This document shows positions 48,299 to 58,001 of a DNA stretch of 64,000 nt, in pieces. Made by a program: the position numbers and the translations under genes. Within the stretch, counting starts at the first letter, position 1. The number at the start of each line of letters is the position of its first letter. This DNA comes from Desulfovermiculus halophilus DSM 18834 (lineage in GTDB: Bacteria; Desulfobacterota; Desulfovibrionia; Desulfovibrionales; Desulfothermaceae), in the NCBI RefSeq assembly GCF_000620765.1, contig NZ_JIAK01000014.1, positions 1 to 64,000 of the forward strand. The letters run 5' to 3'. The notes beneath the pieces are model-generated. The model was not told the DNA's origin and searched no databases. It saw only the letters and a program-made list of their open reading frames with translations.

Positions 48299-49828
48299 TC
48301 ATATCCGTTCAAAGATCTCGGTTTCCCGCCGCAGGCGGGTCAAAGTCCCGGATGTGAGCTGCTCAAAGGTGAACCGCCATTCCCAGTTGCCGCTGGCCGA
48401 GCCCGGGAGGTTCATCCGGGCCTGGGTGCCCAGGCCCAGAACGTCCTGCAGGGGGAAGACAGCGGTAGCGGCCACCGATCCCAGGGCCAGGCGGATGAGG
48501 TCCCAGTGGATCTCCCGGCCGTTTGTGCCCAGGTAATCCAGAACATATCTGCGCTCGGCCTCGATCTCCTCCCTGCTTTGGGTGCTCTGGGTTCCGGGGT
48601 CGGAGGTGAACCAGCCCACGCTGGTGTTGTGATCATGGGTGGCGGTGTACACCACGCTGCGCTGAATATGATTGTGCGGCCTGTACTCCGCGGCTTTGGG
48701 ATCGTTTCCAAAGGCCATCTGCAGGATGCGCATTCCGGGAAAACCCAGGGCGTCCCGCAGGGCATCCACTTCCGGGGTGATCACGCCCAGGTCCTCGGCA
48801 ATGACCTGGATGGGTCCCAGGGCGGCCTGGACCGCCTTGAACAGCTCCTGTCCCGGCCCCTTGACCCAGCGGCCGTTGGCCGCGGTCTCCTCTTCGGCCG
48901 GAACCTCCCAGTAGGCCTCAAATCCCCGGAAGTGATCAATGCGCAGGATATCGAACAGGGTCAGGTTGAGCCGAAAGCGCTCGATCCACCAAGCGTAGCC
49001 GCTTTCGGCCATCCGCGTCCAGCGGTAGATGGGGTTTCCCCAGCGCTGGCCGGTGGAGCTGAAGTAGTCCGGAGGAACTCCGGCAATGACCGGAGGCCGG
49101 CCGTGGGGGTCCAGATGAAACAGGTCCGGGCGGCTCCAGACCTCGGCGCTGTCGTAGGCCACGTACAGAGGGAGGTCGCCGATTATGGACACCCCGTGCC
49201 GGTGGCAATAGTTTTTCAGCGCAGTCCATTGCTCGAAGAAAAGAAACTGCATATACTTGTGCAGTCCGATCTCCTGTTCCAGCCGAGACTGCCAGGCTTC
49301 CAGGGCCGACGGGTCCCTGTGGGCGGCTCCCGGCTCCCACTCGGTCCATACCCTGTTTTCGTGGGCCTCTTTCAGGGCCATGAACAGGGCATAGGTCTGC
49401 AGCCAGGGGGTATGGACATGGCAAAAGGAGGCGTAGCGTTCGTGCTGCTGGTGCTCCGGGTCCGCAGTGAAACGGTTGTAGGCGGCGGCCAGCAGGGAAC
49501 GCTTCAGCGCCTGAACCCGGCCGTAGTCCACGCTGTGCGCGGGCAGTCGGGGAGTGGCCTGGATTTCGTCCCGGGTCAGGAGACCTTCCTCGGCCACGAG
49601 TTCAAGATTGATCAGCAGGGGGTTGCCGGCAAATGCGGAGAGGCACATGTAGGGAGAATTGCCGTATCCAGTCGGCCCCAGGGGCAGGACCTGCCACAGG
49701 GTCTGGCCGCCCCGGACCAAACAGTCCACGAAACGGTATGCGGCAGGCCCCAGGTCCCCGATCCCGTGCGGGCCGGGAAGGGATGTGGGATGGAGCAGTA
49801 TGCCGCTTCGGCGGGTATTCATGCTCAT
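48299..49828 (-). CDS. malQ: 4-alpha-glucanotransferase, second copy
   Basis: A 509-residue GH77 protein, clearly paralogous to the one at 39398. Motifs are LHPTSLPGPHGIGDLGPAAY, RIDHFRGFEAYWE, VIAEDLGVI and YTATHDHNTSVGW, so all catalytic acids are present. GGAG six bases before the ATG sets the start at 49828. It begins the trehalose/glycogen operon, ending 10 bases before treS. Two amylomaltases in one cluster is unusual; they may prefer different acceptors. Confidence 0.92.
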   Translation of the reverse strand: MSMNTRRSGILLHPTSLPGPHGIGDLGPAAYRFVDCLVRGGQTLWQVLPLGPTGYGNSPYMCLSAFAGNPLLINLELVAEEGLLTRDEIQATPRLPAHSVDYGRVQALKRSLLAAAYNRFTADPEHQQHERYASFCHVHTPWLQTYALFMALKEAHENRVWTEWEPGAAHRDPSALEAWQSRLEQEIGLHKYMQFLFFEQWTALKNYCHRHGVSIIGDLPLYVAYDSAEVWSRPDLFHLDPHGRPPVIAGVPPDYFSSTGQRWGNPIYRWTRMAESGYAWWIERFRLNLTLFDILRIDHFRGFEAYWEVPAEEETAANGRWVKGPGQELFKAVQAALGPIQVIAEDLGVITPEVDALRDALGFPGMRILQMAFGNDPKAAEYRPHNHIQRSVVYTATHDHNTSVGWFTSDPGTQSTQSREEIEAERRYVLDYLGTNGREIHWDLIRLALGSVAATAVFPLQDVLGLGTQARMNLPGSASGNWEWRFTFEQLTSGTLTRLRRETEIFERI

Positions 49829-49975
49829 GGGCAGCTCCGTGGAAACTGGCTGTTTGTCGGCTGGTGCGCGGTTTTTTCACCCGTGGCGCAATCGCCGGCC
49901 GAAGGCACGATCTCCCGCTCGGTGTCAGCAGGCAGAATGTTGAATGGGTACCCTTCAATCCGAGGAGAATGCAGC

Positions 49976-50425
49976 ATGTTGAAGACTATCCTTTTTCCTA
50001 CCGACTTTTCCGAACATTCGTACCAGGTGCTGGATGTTTTTGCCGATCTTCGGGCCAGGGGCGCCGACACGGTGGTCCTGTTGCATGTGGTCGATGAACG
50101 GAGCTTTCAGGCCATGGAACACTACGCCTATGGCCGGGCCGAGGAGGTGGAAAAGCACATCCTGGACAGCTCCGGCGCCGAGCTTGAGGAGATTGCCGGC
50201 CGGCTCCGGGACCAGGGTTTCACGGTCATCCCCAAGGTTGTGGTCGGCGTTCCGGTTCGTGAAATCTTAAAGGCGGAACACGAAGAGGATGTATCCTTGA
50301 TCGTTCTCGGCTCCCACGGGCGGAGCAACCTGCAGGAGGTCCTCCTGGGCTCGGTGGCTGAAAAGGTTGTCCGCAAGTGTACCAAGTCGGTCCTGGTGGT
50401 CAAGCGCTCCCAGGGCAAAGTGTAA
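49976..50425 (+). CDS. Universal stress protein (UspA family)
   Basis: A 149-residue cytoplasmic protein with the UspA fold: an N-terminal strand TILFPTDFSEHS, LLHVVD, and the ATP-binding pattern Gly-x2-Gly-x9-Gly-(Ser/Thr) seen as GSHGRSNLQEVLLGSVAE near residue 115. It would bind ATP and respond to stress; specific targets are unknown. AGGAG lies eight bases before the ATG. It is divergent from the glycogen/trehalose operon, with a 147-bp shared upstream region in which I could not place a promoter. Confidence 0.93.
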   Translation: MLKTILFPTDFSEHSYQVLDVFADLRARGADTVVLLHVVDERSFQAMEHYAYGRAEEVEKHILDSSGAELEEIAGRLRDQGFTVIPKVVVGVPVREILKAEHEEDVSLIVLGSHGRSNLQEVLLGSVAEKVVRKCTKSVLVVKRSQGKV

Positions 50426-50475
50426 TCTGCAGGAACAAATGCAAGCGAGCATCCTGATTGCCGCATCGCTGGCAA

Positions 50476-50850
<375 letters not shown>

Positions 50851-50900
50851 TCAGCAGACTGCGCGGCTTCCGCCATGGTCGCATTCCCCGCCCTTTGGGT

Positions 50901-52214
50901 CTACTCTTTTCCGCCGGGCAGTTTTTTCTTTTCCGGGGCCATGGCATCCACAACTGCCTGCGTCTTTTTGGTGATCAGCTCCCACTCCGTCTTCAGAGAA
51001 CGCAGCAGGACATCCCAGGACAAAATATCGTCCGGGTCGTGCACGGTACGTTCGGAACGTCCCGGGGGCAGGGAGCGATACAGCTCGCTCAGGCTCTGGG
51101 CGCTGGCTTGCCGGGAAAAGGCGGCTGCTGTTTCCCGGGCCTTTTCCGCCGCCCGCTCCCGGTATCCGCTGTCGGCGAGGAGCCCGGCCACAGCCCGGGC
51201 GAAATCCTGTTCAGTGCTTTGGGCCGCTAGAAGACGTCCGTTGCTCCCATCAGCTACGACCTCCCGGGAGCCCGAGGCATCCAGGGAGACCACCGGAGTA
51301 AAGGCGGCCATGGCCTCAGCCAGGACCAGGCCCTGGGTCTCGGTCCGGGAGGCGAAGACAAAGACGTCCATGGCCGCATAGGCGTTTGCCAGATCCCGTC
51401 CGGTCCGCTTTCCGGCCCACAGCAGGTGGTCGGACAGGCCGTGGCGGGCAAAGCAGCTCCGGATGTCCTCCAGGCTCGGCCCGTCCCCGACCAGGAGAAA
51501 GACGGCCTTGGGTCGGTCGTGCATGGCCCGGCAGACGGCCCGGGCCACAAAGTCCAGGTTCTTTTCCGGAGCCAGGCGTCCGACATGGCCGATGACCTGC
51601 GTGTCCGGATCAAGACCGAACTCCCGGCGGACCGGCTCTTTCCGGCCGGAGGCAAAGAGCTGGAGATCAATGCCGGTGGGGATGACCCTGATGTCGGTCC
51701 TCACGCCCCGTTCGCGCAGGATCCGGGCAATGCTCCGGCTGGGGGCGACCACGGCCGAGCACATATTGGCGTATTGGGTTGAGAGATTGATCACGAAGCG
51801 CTTCATCCCTTTGGAGTCAAAGGGCACGTAATGGGTGTACCACTCATACATAGTGTGGTGGGTAAAGACCAGGGGGAGCTCTCTCTGCCGGGCCACCCGC
51901 ATGGCTGTATCCCCCAAAAGGAACGGATGGTGACTGTGGATCACGTCCGGAGCCAGATCGTCGATCCGCTCGGAAAGGACAAAGGGGATGGGCAGGCGGA
52001 CGGAGAAGTCGCTCCCGTTGAAGTTTTGAATGGCCGGTACCCTGATCACCCGGACATTGTGAGGGCCATGATCGTCCTCTCCTTTCTGAAAATGGGGGGC
52101 GACAACCGTGACCCTGTGTCCCAGGTGGGCCAGATCCCGGGCAAAGACGGAGACCGAGCGGGCCACTCCTCCCACATGGGGGAGATAGGTGTTGGTAAAC
52201 ATCAGGATGTTCAT
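50901..52214 (-). CDS. GT4-family glycosyltransferase
   Basis: A protein of 437 residues with two Rossmann-like halves: an N-terminal TNTYLPHVGGVARSV (nucleotide-sugar/acceptor loop) and a C-terminal GHVGRLAPEKNLDF with the EX7E motif in SRTETQGLVLAEAM near residue 305. It resembles alpha-glucosyl transferases acting on diacylglycerol or polysaccharide. The C-terminal 40 residues are lysine-rich. ATG 52214 begins with the first strand; upstream residues up to 52319 lack family features. It lies next to an alpha-glucan-type hydrolase gene and the glycogen/trehalose cluster, suggesting a glucan or glycolipid role. Confidence 0.88.
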   Translation of the reverse strand: MNILMFTNTYLPHVGGVARSVSVFARDLAHLGHRVTVVAPHFQKGEDDHGPHNVRVIRVPAIQNFNGSDFSVRLPIPFVLSERIDDLAPDVIHSHHPFLLGDTAMRVARQRELPLVFTHHTMYEWYTHYVPFDSKGMKRFVINLSTQYANMCSAVVAPSRSIARILRERGVRTDIRVIPTGIDLQLFASGRKEPVRREFGLDPDTQVIGHVGRLAPEKNLDFVARAVCRAMHDRPKAVFLLVGDGPSLEDIRSCFARHGLSDHLLWAGKRTGRDLANAYAAMDVFVFASRTETQGLVLAEAMAAFTPVVSLDASGSREVVADGSNGRLLAAQSTEQDFARAVAGLLADSGYRERAAEKARETAAAFSRQASAQSLSELYRSLPPGRSERTVHDPDDILSWDVLLRSLKTEWELITKKTQAVVDAMAPEKKKLPGGKE

Positions 52215-52342
52215 GGCGTGGGCGTATGCTGCGTCCTGCACTCTTGGCGTTCCCTGTCTATGATCATAGTCGGCGGCGTCCGCGGGGCTTTTCCCACATG
52301 TCTGCGTCGAGACCGGCATGTGAGGTGGGAGCTGTCCGGCCG

Positions 52343-54601
52343 CTAGCTTCGGCGGACCAGGATTTCCCGGTCCGTCTCCCGGATCGTGAGCGGCTCATAC
52401 CCGGGGATGCGGGCCTGAATGGGCGTCTGTTCGGGATCGACGGTCCCCTGGATGCGAACTGAGGCGGTCTGGTCCGTCCTGCCCTGGATCCGGCCGAAGG
52501 GAGTCAACGTGGGGCCACACTCCAACCGCTCCCCGGAGTCCACCCATTCCGGGTCCAGCCCGGAGCCCAGAAACAGGCCTTCGCCCTCTTCCCGGACAAA
52601 GAGATTGCGCATGATCATCACCCATTCGCTGGCCGCCCATCCGTGCTGGCCGTCGCCCATGCATCCCCCGTGGGTCAAGGGATGGACGGCTTCCGGCCAT
52701 TGCCCGGTTGGAGAGGCCAGATCGGCCACTGTGTGAATCAGATCCATACACTGCATATCCTGTGCCCGCAAGAGGGTCTGGGCGATGCACAAGGTCAGGT
52801 ACGGGTTGATTCCGGAATGGATCATATCCTGAAAAAAGCCGCCCCGGTGAAAGCAGTTGCGGATCAAGAAATCAGTCGTGCGCAGTATCCGTTCGTCGGC
52901 GGCCGGACTTATCTGCAGGGGATAGTCCGCGACCAAAGACCCCACGGCGCCGGCGTCCAGGCGGCGGTAGGGAGAGGCCGGTATGCCTCCGGCTTTCCGC
53001 TGATCGGGTATGGCCGCCTGGCTGTTCCAGATGGTCCGCAAAAATGCATCTCCGGCCTGGAAAACGGACCGGGCCTTGCCGGCCTGACCGTGTCTTTGCA
53101 ATATGCGGGCCGCGCTGTGCAGTCCGCCCACGGCCCAGAAATTGTCCCAGTAGTAGTAGTCGTTGGGGCCCAGATGCTCTGCGCTGAACCCGGCGGGCAG
53201 GAGCCCGGCGTGCAGGCCGTTGACGTGCATGGAAATGCGTTTGGTCTCGATCCAGGTGCAGGCCGAGCGTACAGCCGGGATCCAAGCCGGGGCAAGTTGC
53301 CTTCCGCTGAGCTGCTCAAAACGGTCCAAGAGCCACAGGACCTGCCCGTTGGAGTCCCATTCCCCGGCTTGGGACTGGAAGTAGCCGGAGGTCTTCTGGC
53401 GGTGGGGAAAGGCCTGGATGATCCGGTGGACCGTGTCGGTCAAGCCGAGATTGAGCAGGGCGTGGAGCATGAAGCAGGCATCCCGGAACCAGAAGCGGCG
53501 GTAGGTGTAGGGTCCGGGGACCACATCCCGGGTGGAGAGCAAAATCAGGGTATGCACAGCCTTGTGGTACAGATCGGCCAGCTTGCGGTCCGGCACCCGC
53601 AGAGTGCAGGTTCCGTCCAGGGCCTGGGGCCACGTTTCCCGCGCGGCGGGAGGCGGGCTGCGTCTTGGCCCGTAGCCGTCGTCGGCGGCGGACAAGGGAA
53701 TCCGGGCCGTGACCTCCCGGGTCTGCTCCTGCCCGTACAGGGGGAAAACGGCTGCGGCAGTGGCCATGCCGACCTTGCAGCTGACTGCATGGGATTTCTC
53801 AGTCTCATCCAGCTTGTGCAGGACATCGCCCTGGGTATATTCTGAAAACACGACCTTTTGCGGCGATTGGCTGAAATGGGTCCGGGCGGCGCCGTTGATC
53901 TGCAGGGTCCTCTGGGCTGGATCGTACGCGGCTTTTTCAATGAACTGCACTCCTTCCGGGTTGTAGGGCCGAAAGGCGAGGATCAGGCTGCTGCCGGCCG
54001 GAGCAGAGAACACGACCTGCATGCAGGCCTGGGGAGTCTCCCGGGCGTCCAGCTCCATAAAGCACAGGGCGCGCAGGCTCCAGTCCTTCTCCTGCAGCTC
54101 GGTTCGGACCTGCAGCTCGGGCTCAAGCCGCAGGGTCTGACTGACCAGGGCCTGTCTGGAGGGCAGGATGATCCGCCCGTCGGGGAGCCGGAGCCAAAAA
54201 TCCAGGGACCATCCGTCGTACAGGGGGGTGAACAGGCCGCGGGGGTCGACGATGGGGTACAGAGCCAGACCGGGGAGGCCCACAGCGGTCCAGTTCCGGT
54301 GAGTCAGGTTGACGTGGCTGAAGGAGAAGCCGCGGGGAATGAAGGAGACATCCCGGGGATTGAACTGGCGTTCCACCCAGTAGGGCCAGACCCAGTCCAG
54401 GTTGTGCTGAATGGCCTTGGTGTTGATCAGCCCCCGGGCGTGAAAGACGATACCGGCCCGGAGGAGTTCAATGGGCTCCTGGACTTCCGAGGGCTGGGCG
54501 AAACGACGGACCCGGGCCATGACCGAAATGGGGTCAATGATCCCATAGGCCTTGGCCGCCTTCTTGACGATGAACTTCCAGGGGATCCAGCGGTGAATCA
54601 T
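52343..54601 (-). CDS. Six-hairpin glycosidase-like protein
   Basis: A protein of about 752 residues. The N-terminal 300 residues are beta-rich (for example WTAVGLPGLALYPIVDPRGL and a DGRIILPSR segment), and the C-terminal half has the helical pattern of a six-hairpin (alpha/alpha) barrel: YRRFWFRDACFMLHALL near residue 360 and GEWDSNGQVLWLLDRF, resembling GH15/GH63-type or amylo-alpha-1,6-glucosidase-like enzymes. The Glu/Asp of GEWDSNGQ and RDACFM are candidates for the catalytic pair. Substrate unknown. I chose ATG 54601; an ATG at 54631 precedes it. Its start is 79 bases downstream of the VWA-OmpA gene stop, across a terminator. The GT4 gene follows. Confidence 0.72.
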   Translation of the reverse strand: MIHRWIPWKFIVKKAAKAYGIIDPISVMARVRRFAQPSEVQEPIELLRAGIVFHARGLINTKAIQHNLDWVWPYWVERQFNPRDVSFIPRGFSFSHVNLTHRNWTAVGLPGLALYPIVDPRGLFTPLYDGWSLDFWLRLPDGRIILPSRQALVSQTLRLEPELQVRTELQEKDWSLRALCFMELDARETPQACMQVVFSAPAGSSLILAFRPYNPEGVQFIEKAAYDPAQRTLQINGAARTHFSQSPQKVVFSEYTQGDVLHKLDETEKSHAVSCKVGMATAAAVFPLYGQEQTREVTARIPLSAADDGYGPRRSPPPAARETWPQALDGTCTLRVPDRKLADLYHKAVHTLILLSTRDVVPGPYTYRRFWFRDACFMLHALLNLGLTDTVHRIIQAFPHRQKTSGYFQSQAGEWDSNGQVLWLLDRFEQLSGRQLAPAWIPAVRSACTWIETKRISMHVNGLHAGLLPAGFSAEHLGPNDYYYWDNFWAVGGLHSAARILQRHGQAGKARSVFQAGDAFLRTIWNSQAAIPDQRKAGGIPASPYRRLDAGAVGSLVADYPLQISPAADERILRTTDFLIRNCFHRGGFFQDMIHSGINPYLTLCIAQTLLRAQDMQCMDLIHTVADLASPTGQWPEAVHPLTHGGCMGDGQHGWAASEWVMIMRNLFVREEGEGLFLGSGLDPEWVDSGERLECGPTLTPFGRIQGRTDQTASVRIQGTVDPEQTPIQARIPGYEPLTIRETDREILVRRS

Positions 54602-54629
54602 ACAACTCGCCCGATATGGGTAAGGAATC

Positions 54630-54659
54630 AAAAAAGGGAGGCCAGGTGGCCTCCCTTTG
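54630..54659 (-). terminator. Rho-independent terminator of the OmpA-VWA gene
   Basis: On the minus strand AAAGGGAGGCCA pairs with TGGCCTCCCTTT around a three-base loop, followed by a T-run. It starts 22 bases after the stop codon of the OmpA-VWA gene. Confidence 0.9.
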
Positions 54660-54680
54660 CAAACTCACAGAAGACTCGGT

Positions 54681-55922
54681 CTACTTGGTGACCACGCCGA
54701 TGACCCGCCGGTTTTTCTTCCGGCCCTGTTTGGTGTCATTGTCGGCAATGGGCTTGGTCTCGCCGTACCCCTTGGTTGTCAGCCGGTCGGGGTCAACGTC
54801 CAGGGTGTTCACCAGGCGATCCCTGACGCTCTCTGCCCGGCGCTCGGAGAGCTTCATATTGTATTCCGCCGGGCCAACGCTGTCGGTGTGGCCTTCAATG
54901 GTCATATCCGTCTGCGGATTCCTGCGCAGATAGTCGGCGATCTTCATCAGCTCGGTATCGTACTTGTCTTTGATCTCAGCATTGTCGAAATCGAAGTAGA
55001 CCTTGATGGTCTTGTGCACCGGGAAGGGGCATCCGACGTCGTCAACTTCCACTCCGGCTTCTGTGCCGGGGCACTTGTCCAGGTAGTCCGGAACGCCGTC
55101 ACCATCGCTGTCGATCGGGCATCCGTATTCGTCGACTTCCACCCCTGCGGGCGTGTCGGGGCATTGATCGTCGGCATCAAAAACGCCGTCCCCGTCACTG
55201 TCCATTGCAGTGCTGAAAAAGACCTGCTGGACGAAGTCCTGCATCTTTGCTTCGTCGGTCATGTCCGCGCCGGTGACCAGGACGGTGCAGTCCTGGACAT
55301 CAGCCATGGCATCGATGGTCTTTTTCTCGTCCGTGCTCTGAGCGTAGCTGACGATGTGGAAGCAGGTGTTGTACTGGCTGCCCAGTCTGTCAATAACTGC
55401 CGCAGGTGATCCACCCAGATTTTCTCCCCCGTCGGTGAACAGGATAACCGCTGTCTTTCCGGACAGGTTCTGCAGTGTAGGTTCCAGCTTGCTCAGGCCC
55501 TTGGACAGGGGGGTGTTGAATCCGTACATCCTGGGCGCGACCTCGGTCTTGGAAATGGCCTGACACATTGCCTTGGTGTCGTAAGGCGTGGGGTCCTGAT
55601 AGGCTTGGAAACCAGTGACTGCTGAAAACAGGCCGGCCTGATAATCCAGCTCAGGGATCATCTGGTTCATGTCCTGCATTGCCCGTTTGGCAAAGCCGAA
55701 CTTGAAGTACTCTTCTTCTCCGGTGGACGCGGTTGTGCCGGTGGCGTGGGTGAAGGTTCCCTGGCCCATGTAGTTGTCCCGCATGGACCCGGATTCGTCG
55801 CTGACGAAAATGAAGTTGTCAACCTTGGGCTGGTGCTTTGCAGCAGCCCCCCACGCTGATGTTCCCAGGGCCACGACGAGCAGCGCGGCCAGGCCGATGA
55901 AAAGGTGCCTCGACAAGTACAT
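54681..55922 (-). CDS. VWA-thrombospondin-type-3-OmpA protein
   Basis: A 413-residue exported protein. A signal peptide (residues 1-26, hydrophobic core LFIGLAALLVVALG) is followed by a von Willebrand A domain with the metal site Asp-x-Ser-x-Ser (FVSDESGSM near residue 40) and a TDGG loop, then two Asp-rich calcium-type repeats (DSDGDGVFDADDQCPDTP, DSDGDGVPDYLDKCPGTE) and a C-terminal OmpA peptidoglycan-binding domain (YFDFDNAEI, then GHTDSVGPAEYNMKLSERRAESV). It likely sits in the outer membrane, bound to the cell wall. AAGGAGG lies five bases before the ATG. A terminator follows and a candidate promoter lies upstream. Confidence 0.92.
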   Translation of the reverse strand: MYLSRHLFIGLAALLVVALGTSAWGAAAKHQPKVDNFIFVSDESGSMRDNYMGQGTFTHATGTTASTGEEEYFKFGFAKRAMQDMNQMIPELDYQAGLFSAVTGFQAYQDPTPYDTKAMCQAISKTEVAPRMYGFNTPLSKGLSKLEPTLQNLSGKTAVILFTDGGENLGGSPAAVIDRLGSQYNTCFHIVSYAQSTDEKKTIDAMADVQDCTVLVTGADMTDEAKMQDFVQQVFFSTAMDSDGDGVFDADDQCPDTPAGVEVDEYGCPIDSDGDGVPDYLDKCPGTEAGVEVDDVGCPFPVHKTIKVYFDFDNAEIKDKYDTELMKIADYLRRNPQTDMTIEGHTDSVGPAEYNMKLSERRAESVRDRLVNTLDVDPDRLTTKGYGETKPIADNDTKQGRKKNRRVIGVVTK

Positions 55923-56042
55923 GGTTTCCTCCTTGGTTTGTAGAAATAGCCTAAAGCTGAAAAGCCGACAATCCGGATGGATGTGCCTGGTCCGCCGTGC
56001 TGGACGATCTGGATCCAGACCGAACCAATCTCACACATTACC

Positions 56043-56077
56043 TGTTGACTTTAAAGCACTGTTGCAAAATGTCAACA
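56043..56077 (-). promoter_or_regulatory. Candidate sigma-70 promoter with inverted repeat, OmpA-VWA gene
   Basis: On the minus strand TTGACA (56070-56075) is 16 bases from TAAAGT (56048-56053), a reasonable -35/-10 pair, about 120 bases before the start codon. The same interval carries a perfect inverted repeat TGTTGAC/GTCAACA (56043-56049 and 56071-56077) that could be an operator overlapping the promoter. Confidence 0.5.
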
Positions 56078-56148
56078 TGCAACTGCCGGGCTTTTATTTT
56101 CAAAATCCCGGAAGTCCGGAGCATTTGCCTCTGGTCGGACCCGGCCCG

Positions 56149-57054
56149 TCAGCCCAGAAGGGCCAGGACCAGGGGCATTGTCAGGGCCGCCAGGACGGTG
56201 TGCACGGTGACTATGGAGGCCATGAGAGTGGTGTCCCCTCCCAGTTGGCGGGCCAGGATAAAGGCGGAGACGGCAGTGGGCAGGGAGGCGAAAAGGATGG
56301 CCACCGTCCGGGCCTCGCCGCTGACCTTGAACAGCTCGCAGAACAGGACGGTGACCAGGGGAAAGATGATCAGCTTGACCAGACAGGAGGTGCACAGGGC
56401 AGTGATATTGGTATGCAGGCTGGTGACTCTGAGTCCGGCGCCCACGGCCAGGAGTCCGACCGGGAGGGCCGCCCGCCCCAGGAGGTCGAAGACCTGGAAA
56501 ACACCGGCCGGCTTGGGCAGGGAGGAGATATTCAGGGCAAAACCAATGATGCAGGCCAGGATAAGGGGGTTGCGCAGGATCTCCCACAGCATGCGCCGCA
56601 CCCCGGCCGAAGCGGCATGGCCGAAATAGGCAACCGTAGGCACGCACAAAAGATTGATCAAGGGGATCATGGCCATCAGGGCCACGGCGGCCAGGGTCAC
56701 CCCGGATGGTCCAAGGAGGGCGGAGACAGCGGCCAGGCCGACGAAGGTGTTGAACCGGATGCTGCCTTGGAATACCGAGGAAAACACAGGACCGGACCAC
56801 AGCTTTCGGGGCCGGAAGAGGAGCAGGCCGGCGCTGAGGGTCGCTATTGCCGCCATGATGGCGGCGGCCATGGGCAGGGCGGTGGAGGCGGCAAAGGAGG
56901 CGAAGGCCAGCTTGTTGATCAGCAGGGCGGGAAAAAAGACGAAGTAGGTCATCCGCTCGGCGGCGACCCAGAACCCGTCGCCCGGAAATCCGAGCTGTTT
57001 ACAGGCGTAGCCCATGAAGATGATGATGAAGACGGGCAGAAGGGCGGTGAACAT
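56149..57054 (-). CDS. AEC-family (auxin efflux carrier-like) transporter
   Basis: A 301-residue inner-membrane protein with about ten hydrophobic segments and no signal peptide. Marks of the auxin-efflux carrier/AEC family are the N-terminal LPVFIIIFMGYACK, FQGSIRFNTFVGL and the terminal RTVAILFASLPTAVSAFILA. The substrate is unknown; bacterial AEC proteins include malonate and amino-acid carriers. It lies 95 bases downstream of flxA on the same strand and may be co-transcribed, but this is not shown. Confidence 0.9.
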   Translation of the reverse strand: MFTALLPVFIIIFMGYACKQLGFPGDGFWVAAERMTYFVFFPALLINKLAFASFAASTALPMAAAIMAAIATLSAGLLLFRPRKLWSGPVFSSVFQGSIRFNTFVGLAAVSALLGPSGVTLAAVALMAMIPLINLLCVPTVAYFGHAASAGVRRMLWEILRNPLILACIIGFALNISSLPKPAGVFQVFDLLGRAALPVGLLAVGAGLRVTSLHTNITALCTSCLVKLIIFPLVTVLFCELFKVSGEARTVAILFASLPTAVSAFILARQLGGDTTLMASIVTVHTVLAALTMPLVLALLG

Positions 57055-57148
57055 TTTTACTGTGCGTGGAGCGCGGGGAGCGAAACAAGGGTATCATTCC
57101 ACTCCCCGCAGCATGGGCCTCGGTTTTTTGGTCTGGCCCGTGATATGC

Positions 57149-57985
57149 TTAATATTCCTTGGGCAGTTCGTCCAGCTGGGCCTTGGTGAAGACCGGGCCG
57201 TCCTTGCAGACATAGTAGGGGCCCACATTGCACCGTCCGCAGATGCCGACGCCGCATTTCATCCGGTTTTCCAGGCTCATGATGATCTGATCTCCGGTCC
57301 AGCCCATCTTGTCCAGGACCGGCTGGGTGAACTTGATCATCACCGGAGGTCCGCAGACCAGGGCCACGGCGTTGTCCGGCTTGGGGGAGACCTGGTCAGC
57401 GATCTGGGGCACAAAGCCAACGTACTTGTCCCAGCCTTCAACCTCGTTGTCGATGGTGATGTAGGTGTTCACGTCGCTTCGGGCGTCCCACTCCTCCAGG
57501 AGGTCCTTGTACAGGAGCATGCCGGGGGTGCGGGCCCCGTAGACAAAGGTGATCTCGCCATATTTGTCCCGGTTGTCCGGGTGCAGGAGCCAGACCATGG
57601 TGGAGCGCAGGGTGGTCACCGCATATCCCCCGGCCAGAATGACGATATTCTTGCCTTCCATCTCGCCCAGGGGGTAGGGATGGCCCAGGGGGCCTCGTAC
57701 GCCCATGATCTCGCCCTCTTCCATGCTGTGCAGCTTGCTGGTGACCACTCCAGCCTTGCTCACGGTAAAGGTCAGGTGACTGCCTTCCGTGGGGCTGGAG
57801 GCGATGCCAATGGGCGCCTCCCCATAGCCGGGCACAGAGAGCTCGGCGAATTGCCCCGGGAGGTAGGTAAAGGCCTCGGCGTGCTCCGGGTGGATGAACT
57901 CAAAGTCAAAGGTCCGCAGACTTTTGTCCTCGGTGGCGATCTCCACCCGTTGAATACGCACCGGATACGGCAGGTAGGGGTTGTT
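57149..57985 (-). CDS. flxA: FlxA-like FAD/NAD(P)-binding subunit
   Basis: A protein of 278 residues. An FAD-binding barrel (LPGQFAELSVPGYGEAPIGIAS, near residue 50), an NAD-binding half (ILAGGYAVTTLRS near 113) and a C-terminal [2Fe-2S] Cys motif (CGVGICGRCNVGPYYVC) match the PyrK/AsrB type flavin subunit that in Flx complexes oxidises NADH. AAGGA lies nine bases before ATG 57985; an earlier ATG (58009) overlaps flxB. It is the last gene of the hdrA-flxDCBA set. Electrons would flow to FlxB. The name follows the Flx/Flox scheme; orthology is inferred. Confidence 0.85.
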   Translation of the reverse strand, partial: NNPYLPYPVRIQRVEIATEDKSLRTFDFEFIHPEHAEAFTYLPGQFAELSVPGYGEAPIGIASSPTEGSHLTFTVSKAGVVTSKLHSMEEGEIMGVRGPLGHPYPLGEMEGKNIVILAGGYAVTTLRSTMVWLLHPDNRDKYGEITFVYGARTPGMLLYKDLLEEWDARSDVNTYITIDNEVEGWDKYVGFVPQIADQVSPKPDNAVALVCGPPVMIKFTQPVLDKMGWTGDQIIMSLENRMKCGVGICGRCNVGPYYVCKDGPVFTKAQLDELPKEY

Positions 57986-58001
57986 CATAAGTCGGTATCC
58001 T

